A stretch of DNA of 64,000 nt from Streptomyces monomycini (GTDB taxonomy: Bacteria > Actinomycetota > Actinomycetes > Streptomycetales > Streptomycetaceae): positions 62,001-126,000 of the forward strand of contig NZ_JAFIQY010000003.1 in the NCBI RefSeq assembly GCF_022271435.1, read 5' to 3'. Position numbers and translations under genes: made by a program. The notes beneath the pieces are model-generated. The model made no database searches. It was not told where the DNA came from and saw nothing but the letters and a program-made list of their open reading frames with translations. This document shows, in pieces, positions 34,877 to 42,070 of the stretch. Numbering within the stretch: the first letter of the stretch is position 1; each line of letters opens with the position of its first letter.

Positions 34877-36169
34877 ATGCTGTCGTCCGCCGGGGGAACA
34901 CCCCCGCACCCCCACCTCAAGATCGCAGTGGTCGGCGGAGGCTCGACCTACACCCCCGAACTGATCGACGGCTTCGCCCGGCTGCGGGACGCGCTGCCGC
35001 TGGCGGAACTGGTCCTGATCGACCCGGCCGCCGACCGGCTGGACCTGGTCGGCGGCCTGGCCCGGCGGATCTTCGCCCGGCAGGGGCACCCGGGCCGGAT
35101 CTCGTGGACGTCCGACGTCGACGCCGGCGTGGACGGCGCCGACGCGGTCCTGCTCCAGCTGCGTGTGGGCGGGCAGGCCGCCCGCAACCAGGACGAGACC
35201 TGGCCGCTGGAGTGCGGCTGCGTCGGTCAGGAGACCACCGGCGCGGGCGGCCTGGCCAAGGCGCTGCGCACCGTCCCGGTCGTCCTGGACATCGCGGAGC
35301 GCATCCGCCGCCGTAACCCCGACGCGTGGATCGTGGACTTCACCAACCCCGTCGGCATCGTCACCCGGGCCCTGCTGGCGCACGGCCACAAGGCCGTCGG
35401 CCTGTGCAACGTGGCCATCGGCTTCCAGCGGAAGTTCGCGCGGCTGCTCGGCATCGCGCCGGAACGGGTCGAGCTGGAGCACGTCGGGCTGAACCACCTG
35501 ACGTGGGAGCGGTCCGTAAGGGTGGACGGCGAGGACGTACTGCCCCGGCTGATCGCCGAGCACGGCGCGGCCATCGCCGAGGACCTGCACATGCCGCGTT
35601 CCCTCGTGGACCGGCTCGGCGTCGTACCGTCGTACTACCTGCGCTACTACTACCAGCACGACGAGGTCGTGGAGGAACTGCGCAGCAAGCCGTCGCGCGC
35701 GGCGGAGGTCGCGGCCATCGAGAAGCAGCTGCTGGACATGTACGGCGACCCGTCGCTGGACGAGAAGCCGGAACTCCTGGGCAAGCGCGGCGGCGCGTTC
35801 TACTCGGAGGCGGCCGTGGCACTGACCTCCGCGCTGCTCGGTGACACCGGGGACGTGCAGATCGTCAACACGTTCAACAACGGCACGCTGCCGTTCCTGC
35901 CCGACGACGCGGTGATCGAGGTACCGGCGACGGTGGACGCGTCCGGGGCGAAGCCGCTGCCCGTACGGCCGCTGGAGCCGCTGTACTCGGGGCTGATCGC
36001 CAACGTCACGGCGTACGAGCACCTCGCGCTGGAAGCGGCCCTCAAGGGCGGCCGGGACCGGGTCTTCGAGGCGCTGCTCGCCCATCCGCTCATCGGCCAG
36101 GTCGCGTACGCGGACCGGCTGACCGACGAACTGATCGCGCACAACCGGGAGCACCTCACGTGGCTCTGA
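34877..36169 (+). CDS. GH4 family glycosidase (6-phospho-beta-glucosidase-like)
   Basis: A 430-residue NAD+- and metal-dependent GH4 hydrolase. The Rossmann motif is KIAVVGGGSTYTPELIDGF. The metal/catalytic region has Cys in GLCNVAIG and His in GLNHLTWER. The QLRVGGQAARNQDETWP stretch and VVPSYYLRYYYQ are family-typical. GH4 enzymes cleave by oxidation-elimination and many act on 6-phosphoglycosides. Here the importer is an ABC type, so the substrate may be unphosphorylated or phosphorylated by the next gene's kinase. It lies seven bases after the MalG-type gene; the ribosome site is weak, suggesting coupling. Confidence 0.93.
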   Translation: MLSSAGGTPPHPHLKIAVVGGGSTYTPELIDGFARLRDALPLAELVLIDPAADRLDLVGGLARRIFARQGHPGRISWTSDVDAGVDGADAVLLQLRVGGQAARNQDETWPLECGCVGQETTGAGGLAKALRTVPVVLDIAERIRRRNPDAWIVDFTNPVGIVTRALLAHGHKAVGLCNVAIGFQRKFARLLGIAPERVELEHVGLNHLTWERSVRVDGEDVLPRLIAEHGAAIAEDLHMPRSLVDRLGVVPSYYLRYYYQHDEVVEELRSKPSRAAEVAAIEKQLLDMYGDPSLDEKPELLGKRGGAFYSEAAVALTSALLGDTGDVQIVNTFNNGTLPFLPDDAVIEVPATVDASGAKPLPVRPLEPLYSGLIANVTAYEHLALEAALKGGRDRVFEALLAHPLIGQVAYADRLTDELIAHNREHLTWL

Positions 36170-37251
36170 GCGAAGCCGAGGGGGGCGGGGCGGTGACCGG
36201 GGAGGCGCGCACGCCGTCGTCCGCCGGTCCGGGGGCCGACGCGCCGGCGCGTGCCGCCGGTGCTCCGGCGCGCGCCACCGACGGCCTGGCGCTCGCCGTC
36301 GACGCGGGCAACAGCAAGACCGACGTGGCGCTGGTCGGCGCGGACGGCACGGTGCTGGCGACGGCCCGCGGCGGTGGCTTCCAGCCGCCCGTGGTCGGCG
36401 TGGCGCAGGCCGTCGGCGACCTGGCCGTACTGGTGGACGCGGTACGGGAAAGGGCCGGCGTGACCGGCCCGGTGGGCCAGATGTCGGCCTATCTGGCCAA
36501 CGCCGACCTCCCCGCCGAGGAGACCGAACTGGCCGCGGAGATCACCTCGTACGGCTGGGCCCGTACGGTCACGGTCGGCAACGACACCTTCGCGCTGCTG
36601 CGCGCGGGGCTCCCGGACCACGCCGAACCGGTCGGCGTCGCCGTGGTGTGCGGCGCCGGCATCAACTGCGTGGGGCTGGGGCACGGCGGCCGTACCGCGC
36701 GGTTCCCGTCCATCGGGCGGATCTCCGGAGACTGGGGCGGCGGCGGGCACCTGGCCGAAGAGGCCCTGTGGTGGGCCGCGCGCGCCGACGACGGGCGCGG
36801 CGAACCGAGCGCGCTCGCCCGCGAGGTGCCCGCCTACTTCGGGCTGGCCACCATGCCGGAGCTGATCGAGGCGCTGCACCTGGGCCGCATCCCGCGGGAG
36901 CGCCGGTACGGGCTGACGCCGCTGCTGTTCGCGGTGGCGGCGTCCGGCGACGCGGTGGCGCGGGCCCTGGTGACGCGGCAGGCGGAGGAGATCGCGCTGC
37001 TGGCGTCGGTCGCGCTGGACCGGCTGGGCCTGCTGGACGAGCGGACGCCGGTGATCCTGGGCGGCGGCGTCCTGGCCGCCCGGCACCCGCTCCTGCACGA
37101 CCAGGTGACCCGCCTGCTGGCGGAACGCGCCCCGAAGGCGGAACCCCGGGTGGTGACGGCACCGCCGGTGCTGGGGGCCGCGTTGCACGCGCTGGATCGG
37201 GCGGGGGCGGGGGCGGGGGCTTATGAGCGGGTGCGGGGGGAGTTCGGCTGA
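36160..37251 (+). CDS. BadF/BadG/BcrA-type sugar kinase (GlcNAc kinase-like)
   Basis: A 363-residue ASKHA-fold kinase. The phosphate-1 motif is ALAVDAGNSKTDVALV, followed by GNDTFALLRAGL, VVCGAGINCVGLG, and FPSIGRISGDWGGGGHLAEEAL. This branch includes N-acetylglucosamine and related hexosamine kinases. The first 40 residues are an Ala/Gly-rich extension. The GTG overlaps the GH4 stop by ten bases with GGGAG upstream; a GTG at 36193 behind a G-rich stretch is a reasonable alternative. It probably phosphorylates the sugar imported or released by this operon. Confidence 0.9.
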   Translation: MALSEAEGGGAVTGEARTPSSAGPGADAPARAAGAPARATDGLALAVDAGNSKTDVALVGADGTVLATARGGGFQPPVVGVAQAVGDLAVLVDAVRERAGVTGPVGQMSAYLANADLPAEETELAAEITSYGWARTVTVGNDTFALLRAGLPDHAEPVGVAVVCGAGINCVGLGHGGRTARFPSIGRISGDWGGGGHLAEEALWWAARADDGRGEPSALAREVPAYFGLATMPELIEALHLGRIPRERRYGLTPLLFAVAASGDAVARALVTRQAEEIALLASVALDRLGLLDERTPVILGGGVLAARHPLLHDQVTRLLAERAPKAEPRVVTAPPVLGAALHALDRAGAGAGAYERVRGEFG

Positions 37252-37320
37252 GGGGGGTGTTGCCGGGGGCGGCTGCGGGGTGCGATTTCGGGGTGGAGGG
37301 GGGGGGTGCTGCTGCCCGGT

Positions 37321-37376
37321 CGTAGGCGGGAGGCCGTAGGCGGGAGGCCGTAGGCGGGAGGCCGTACGTGGGAAGC
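37321..37376. repeat. 14-base tandem repeat, four units
   Basis: Three exact copies of CGTAGGCGGGAGGC and a fourth, CGTACGTGGGAAGC, run head to tail. Non-coding. Confidence 0.9.
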
Positions 37377-37389
37377 CGTACGCCTGCAT

Positions 37390-37441
37390 CTCGTACAGAG
37401 AGGGCTCGTACAGAGGGGGCTCGTACAGAGAGGGCTCGTAC
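37390..37441. repeat. 15-base tandem repeat, three units and a partial
   Basis: CTCGTACAGAGAGGG, CTCGTACAGAGGGGG, CTCGTACAGAGAGGG, then a diverged partial beginning CTCGTACG. A period divisible by three keeps a leftward frame open (Tyr-Glu-Pro-rich), but it has no ribosome site. Confidence 0.9.
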
Positions 37442-37688
37442 GCCGAAAAGCCGTACATGCGTGCCCATTTCGGGAACCGCGCCCGGTGAGCCGCGCGTCG
37501 TGGAGGGCGGGGGCCGGGGAAACGCCCACCGGACGGGAGGATTCGGCGGGGCCTGATCCGCACATGATCCAGGCAATAACGGTGTGGTTGTCAGTCCCTG
37601 CGGCCATACTGACTGCTGGCCGTGCATCTGTTCCCGTGTGCCCGACGCGCGGGGCCGGGGCCGCCGTCCGCGACCAGGGGGAGGTTCC

Positions 37689-39197
37689 GTGTCCAACCCG
37701 CAGACCGGCACTGCGCCGCCGTCGCCGTCCGGCCGCGCCGCCGGTTCCGCCGCCTCCTCCGCGGGTGCGGGCTCCACCGCGAGCAGTACGGGCTCCGCCG
37801 CCGGAACGGGCCTCGGTGGCGCGCTCCTGAGCAGCACGGACCCCGCCCAGGGCGCCCGTCGGCGTACCGCCTGGGCCGACGGGGTGGACCAGCTGCGGGC
37901 CACGGCCACGACCGAGCCCGGACGGCTGCGGATCATCGGTGCCGTACTGGCCTTCCTGGTGCTGGCGTTCGGTGCAGCCACGGCCTGGCAGGTCGCCGAC
38001 CGGTCCGCCGCCGCGCGCGACGTCGTGGCGCGCAGCCAGCCGCTGACCGCGGACGCCGCGGACATCTACCGATCGCTCGCCGACGCCGACACCACCGCCG
38101 CCGCCGGCTTCCTGGCCGGCGGCAAGGAGACCCAGGCCACCCGCGAACGGTACGAGAACGACATCGCCACGGCCGCCCGGCTGCTGGCCAAGGCCTCGTC
38201 CAACACCAGCGGTTCGGACGCCGCGGCCCACCAGATAGGCAAGCTCAACAGCCTCCTCCCCCGGTACACGGGCCTGATCGAGACGGCCCGCACCAACAAC
38301 CGGCAGGGCCTCCCCCTCGGCGGCGCCTACCTGCGCTACGCCAACGCGCAGATGCGCGACGAACTCCTCCCGGCAGCCCGCGGGTTGTACACGACCGAGA
38401 CGGCGCGCCTGGGCGAGGACTACGACGCCGCGAAGGCCTGGCCATGGCTCGCCCTCAGCGCCGGAGTGCTGGCGCTGGGCGCCCTCACCTGGGCCCAGCG
38501 CCGCACCTACCGCCGGACGAACCGCGTGTTCAACCGCGGCCTGCTGGCCGCCACGACCGCCTCGGCCGTCGTGCTGCTGTGGCTGGTGGCCGGGCACTCC
38601 GTGGCCCGCTCGGGCCTGAACACGTCCTACGAGAGCGGGGCCAGGTCGCTGAAGGTCCTCAACGAGGCCCGTATCGACGCCCTCCAGGCCCGCGGCGACG
38701 AGAATCTCACCCTGGTCGCGCGCGGCGCCGTGGTGACCAAGGACCAGCAGGACTTCTACGAGGTCGGCTACCGCACCGGCATGCGGGACCTGGCGGGCCC
38801 CGGTCGGTCCGGGGCCGCCGCGGCGAACAGCAGACTGGGCACGGCCCTGACACTCGCGGACGACGACACGGGCCGGCGTCCCGTCCGGGAGGCGGTCGAG
38901 ACCGTACGGCAGTGGCAGGCGCGGCACGCCGAGGCCCGCGCCGCGGACGACCAGGGGGACTACGACCGGGCGCTGGCCAAGGTGATCGGCGGCGAGGCGG
39001 CGACCGGCCAGTCCTTCGACCGGGTGGACAGCCGGCTGGCCCAGGCGCTGGCCCATGAGCAGCAGGAGTTCCGGCGGGCCGCGGACGACGGGCGCGGGGC
39101 GCTGGACGGGCTGGTGGCCGGTGCCGTGGTGCTGGCCGTCCTGGGGGCGACGGGCGCGGTGCTGGGCATCGGGCGCAGGCTTTCGGAGTACCGGTGA
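37689..39197 (+). CDS. glnX: four-helix membrane sensor protein (GlnX-like)
   Basis: A 502-residue membrane protein with four hydrophobic segments: about residues 83-105 (IIGAVLAFLVLAFGAATAW), 252-270, 287-305 and 480-500. Two helical extracytoplasmic regions lie between them. This topology and its place just before a GlnH-like gene and upstream of pknG match mycobacterial GlnX, which passes ligand binding by GlnH across the membrane to PknG. The N-terminal 80 residues are Ser/Ala/Gly-rich and cytoplasmic. The GTG follows GGGGGAGG. The family assignment rests on topology and synteny rather than a sharp motif. Confidence 0.8.
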   Translation: MSNPQTGTAPPSPSGRAAGSAASSAGAGSTASSTGSAAGTGLGGALLSSTDPAQGARRRTAWADGVDQLRATATTEPGRLRIIGAVLAFLVLAFGAATAWQVADRSAAARDVVARSQPLTADAADIYRSLADADTTAAAGFLAGGKETQATRERYENDIATAARLLAKASSNTSGSDAAAHQIGKLNSLLPRYTGLIETARTNNRQGLPLGGAYLRYANAQMRDELLPAARGLYTTETARLGEDYDAAKAWPWLALSAGVLALGALTWAQRRTYRRTNRVFNRGLLAATTASAVVLLWLVAGHSVARSGLNTSYESGARSLKVLNEARIDALQARGDENLTLVARGAVVTKDQQDFYEVGYRTGMRDLAGPGRSGAAAANSRLGTALTLADDDTGRRPVREAVETVRQWQARHAEARAADDQGDYDRALAKVIGGEAATGQSFDRVDSRLAQALAHEQQEFRRAADDGRGALDGLVAGAVVLAVLGATGAVLGIGRRLSEYR

Positions 39198-40207
39198 TGA
39201 GGCCTGGTGATGGCGACATGACGAAGCGCGCGAGGGGTCTGCGCAATCTGCGGGCCGCGCTGGCCCCGGTGGCGGCGGGCGTGTGCGTGATGGCGGCGGC
39301 GGCCGCCGTCCTCGTCCCGGTGCTCGGGAGTGACGCCCCGGCGCCCCGCCCCCTCCCGCACGGGACGAGCACCGCGCACGCCGACGCCACGGCCGCGGAC
39401 TGCACCCCCGGCAACGCCGCCGCGAGCCTGCGGCCCTCCCCGGACGACGGCCCGGCGGTGGACCGGATCAAGGCCCGGGGCCGGCTGATCGTCGGCGTCG
39501 ACCAGAACACCTACCGCTGGGGCTACCGCAACCCGGCCACCGGTGACCTGGAGGGCTTCGACATCGATCTGGTGCGGGCGATCGCCGAGGACATCCTCGG
39601 CGCCGATCCGAAGATCACGTTCCGGGCGATCCCCACCAACCAGCGCATCCCCGCCCTCCAGGAGCGCACCGTCGACCTGGTCGTACGGACCATGACCATC
39701 AACTGCGCCCGCAAACGCCAGGTCGCCTTCTCCACCGCGTACTTCCAGGGCGGACAGCAGGTCCTCGCGCCGAAGGACTCCTCGATCACCGCCTTCGACG
39801 ACTCCCTGAAGGGCAAACGGGTCTGCACGGCGGCCGGTTCCACGGGCGAGTCCCGGCTGGCCGAGGAACGGCACGGCGCCCGCGTCGTGACCGTACCGAA
39901 CCAGCTGGACTGCCTGGTGCGCCTGCAACTCGGCGAGGCCGACGCGGTGGTGACCGACAACGCGCTGGCCGCGGCGCAGGCCGCGCAGGACCCGACCGTG
40001 CAGCTGAAGGGCAAACCGTTCACCGACGAGCCGTACGGGGTGGCGGTCAACCGCGCCGACGCCGACCTGGTGCGTCGGGTCAACAAGGTGCTGGAGGACT
40101 ACCGCGACGGCGGCAGCGGGAGCCGGTGGATGGCCGCCTACAAGAAGTGGCTGCAGGCGGACCTGCCCGGGATAACGAAGGCGCCCGAGCCCCAGTACAG
40201 CGACTGA
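39194..40207 (+). CDS. glnH: extracytoplasmic amino-acid-binding protein (GlnH-like)
   Basis: A 337-residue type 3 solute-binding protein. A membrane-spanning signal segment (about residues 25-47) is followed by the binding domain: IKARGRLIVGVDQNTYRWG, GFDIDLVRAIAEDILG, VVRTMTINCARKRQVAFST, and AVVTDNALAAAQ. The mycobacterial counterpart is a lipoprotein binding aspartate, glutamate and asparagine. Here no lipobox Cys follows the hydrophobic core, so the protein is either signal-anchored or released. It overlaps the GlnX-like stop (GTGATG), and no ABC permease is near, which argues for a sensing rather than transport role. Confidence 0.88.
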   Translation: MMRPGDGDMTKRARGLRNLRAALAPVAAGVCVMAAAAAVLVPVLGSDAPAPRPLPHGTSTAHADATAADCTPGNAAASLRPSPDDGPAVDRIKARGRLIVGVDQNTYRWGYRNPATGDLEGFDIDLVRAIAEDILGADPKITFRAIPTNQRIPALQERTVDLVVRTMTINCARKRQVAFSTAYFQGGQQVLAPKDSSITAFDDSLKGKRVCTAAGSTGESRLAEERHGARVVTVPNQLDCLVRLQLGEADAVVTDNALAAAQAAQDPTVQLKGKPFTDEPYGVAVNRADADLVRRVNKVLEDYRDGGSGSRWMAAYKKWLQADLPGITKAPEPQYSD

Positions 40208-40717
40208 TCCGTGCGGGGGGCGGGCGCCGCGGGGCGCGTTGAGGGGCGCATCGGGGGGCGCGGGCCGGGGGCGGATGGTCCTGGGGCGGGCGGCCCGGCA
40301 GTGGCGGGTGCTTCGGGGCCGGGCGGCGGCACATGGCGGGCCGGCCGTACGGGGCGGGCCGGTGCCGCACCACGGATCGGCGTTTGCCCGCCGGTCGCGT
40401 CACCATGGAAGGAGCATCACGGACGCGGAGCCGCGCGAACCGGAGGAGGAGACAGCAGGGTAGGCAGCAGGGTAGGCAGCAGGGGAGACAACAGGGGCGG
40501 AGCGGGCGGATCCGGCGGAAGGCGTCGGCGAGAGCGCGGCCACGACGCCTCGGGGTGCCGTCGTACGGGAGCGCCCGCTCCGTACCGCCGTACCCGGCCG
40601 CCGCACCCGCCGCACCGGATGCGCGCACCACAACCGCCGCACCGGCCGCACGCACCGCAACCGTCGCGACGACCGTCACGGCCGCCGCGCACCGCACGCA
40701 CTGTGGAGAGGTGATCG
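40208..40717. other. spacer between glnH-like and helical-protein genes
   Basis: A 510-base G-rich spacer. Contents are low-complexity sequence, a 12-base tandem repeat at 40451-40498, and a good ribosome site just before 40718. Several frames are open, but their translations are Arg/Gly/Ala runs with no start signals. A second promoter for the kinase part of the cluster probably lies here. Confidence 0.55.
40451..40498. repeat. 12-base tandem repeat, about four units
   Basis: Units of about AGCAGGGTAGGC, two near-exact and two diverged (AGCAGGGGAGAC, AACAGGGGCGGA). Confidence 0.8.
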
Positions 40718-42070
40718 ATGGGGGCCCCTGGACCCTTCCCCGGCTCCCCGGGGAAGTCCCAAGATCCGGTGATGAGCCGGGAGGAGGTGGACCGCGCCCT
40801 GGGCCGGCTCGCTGCCGAGTACGAGGCGATCGAGACCTCGCTGCTCGCCCTCCAGGACCACGCGGGCCGCAGGCTCCTGGAGGGCGCCGAACTCACCGGC
40901 CTCACCAAGGAGCGCTGGGCCGCCACCGAACAGTCCATCACCGTCCTGTGGGCGCACTTCGACGCGTACACCAGGGCGCTCACCGCCGCCCGTGAGCTGC
41001 GCGCCCGGCGCCGCTGGCCGTCCCCCGACGACCTCGCCGAACTGACCGAGCTGCTGCGCGGCACCCGCGTCACCGTCTCCGGCGCGGCCGCCGGCGGCGG
41101 CGGCTCACCGCAGGCCGGCGGCGGCCCGGTCCGGCTGAGCGAGCAGTTCAGCCTGGAGGAACTGGTCGAGCGGATGAACGGCATGTACGCGGCAGCGCTG
41201 GACGTGATCGTCTCCGCCGACGCCGTATGGTCCGCGCTGCCCGCCCGGATAGACCTGCTCGCCGCCGAGCTGCGCCGCACCCTGTCCCTGGCGCGGTCCG
41301 TCGGCGTACGTCCCGGGGAGCACCCGGCCGGCGACGACCTGGAGCGCATCACGTACGAACTGACGCACCTGCGCGCCCAGGTGGTGTCCGACCCGCTGGC
41401 CTACTGGGTCCCGGACGCCGACCGCAGCGCCGCGCCCGGCGGCGGCCGCCCGGACACCGCCCGCTACGACCGCGCGGCGCTCGCCCTGGAGGACGTCCGG
41501 CGGGAGATCGAAGCGGTTCTGGACGTACGGCAGGACGCCGAGCGCCGGCTGATGCGGCTGCGCGACGTGCTCTCCCGCGCGGACCGGACGCTCACCGAGG
41601 CGCGGCAGGCCCGCGGCGAGGTGCTCGCGAAGATCGCCGCGTCCGAGGTGCCCGCCGTCAGCGGCCCGTCCACGGCGCTGCACGAGCAGCTGTCCACCGC
41701 CGCCGAGTACCGCCGGCACGCCCAGTGGCACCGCCTCTCCCCGCTGCTCGACAGCCTCGAACAGCGCGCCGAGGACGAACTGCACCGCGCCCGCGAATCG
41801 TTGACGGCGGTCACCGCCCCACTGGCCGTACGGGCCGAACTCCGCGGCCGCCTGGACGCGTACAAGGCGAAGGCGGCACGGTACGGCCTGGCCGAGGACC
41901 CGCTGCTGATCGAGCGCTACGACGCCGCGCGGCGGATGCTGTGGAGCGCGCCGTGCGACCTGCGGGTGGCCGAACAGGCGGTACTGCGCTATCAGCGGAC
42001 GGTGGCCGAGGCGCTCCGGCCACCGGGGCCGGACGGCGGGCCGGCGGACGGACCACAGGGGGGAACATGA
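40718..42070 (+). CDS. unrecognised helical protein in the pknG cluster
   Basis: A 450-residue soluble, mostly helical protein with many heptad-like stretches (REEVDRALGRLAAEYEAIE, ALEDVRREIEAVLDVRQDAE, RLRDVLSRADRTLTEARQAR). Coiled coils are likely across its length, broken by a Gly-rich loop near residue 130. It has no membrane segment or signal. GGAGAGG precedes the ATG. Its stop overlaps the pknG start as ATGA, so it is made with the kinase and is a good candidate for a PknG adaptor or substrate. No known family was recognised. Confidence 0.85.
   Translation: MGAPGPFPGSPGKSQDPVMSREEVDRALGRLAAEYEAIETSLLALQDHAGRRLLEGAELTGLTKERWAATEQSITVLWAHFDAYTRALTAARELRARRRWPSPDDLAELTELLRGTRVTVSGAAAGGGGSPQAGGGPVRLSEQFSLEELVERMNGMYAAALDVIVSADAVWSALPARIDLLAAELRRTLSLARSVGVRPGEHPAGDDLERITYELTHLRAQVVSDPLAYWVPDADRSAAPGGGRPDTARYDRAALALEDVRREIEAVLDVRQDAERRLMRLRDVLSRADRTLTEARQARGEVLAKIAASEVPAVSGPSTALHEQLSTAAEYRRHAQWHRLSPLLDSLEQRAEDELHRARESLTAVTAPLAVRAELRGRLDAYKAKAARYGLAEDPLLIERYDAARRMLWSAPCDLRVAEQAVLRYQRTVAEALRPPGPDGGPADGPQGGT

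Larger units (their letters stand above)
37252..37688. other. intergenic region with two tandem-repeat blocks
   Basis: A 437-base spacer between the sugar operon and the kinase-cluster operon. It contains a G-tract after 37300, 14-base repeats (37321-37376), 15-base repeats (37390-37441), and presumably the promoter of the glnX-like gene near 37570-37680. No terminator hairpin and no supported gene was seen. Confidence 0.6.

Noticed and set aside
36193..37251. Later GTG start for the BadF-type kinase
   Set aside because: Possible, but the earlier GTG overlaps the GH4 stop with a fair ribosome site; kept only as an alternative.
37321..37441. CRISPR-like appearance of the tandem arrays
   Set aside because: Units are 14-15 bases with no unique spacers and no cas genes nearby.
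37252..37563. Leftward Tyr-Glu-Pro repeat frame as a real gene
   Set aside because: No ribosome site, no clear start, and it depends entirely on a repeat period divisible by three.
40211..40714. Open rightward frames in the glnH-pknG spacer
   Set aside because: Arg/Gly/Pro-rich translations, no start signal, and an internal tandem repeat; treated as non-coding.
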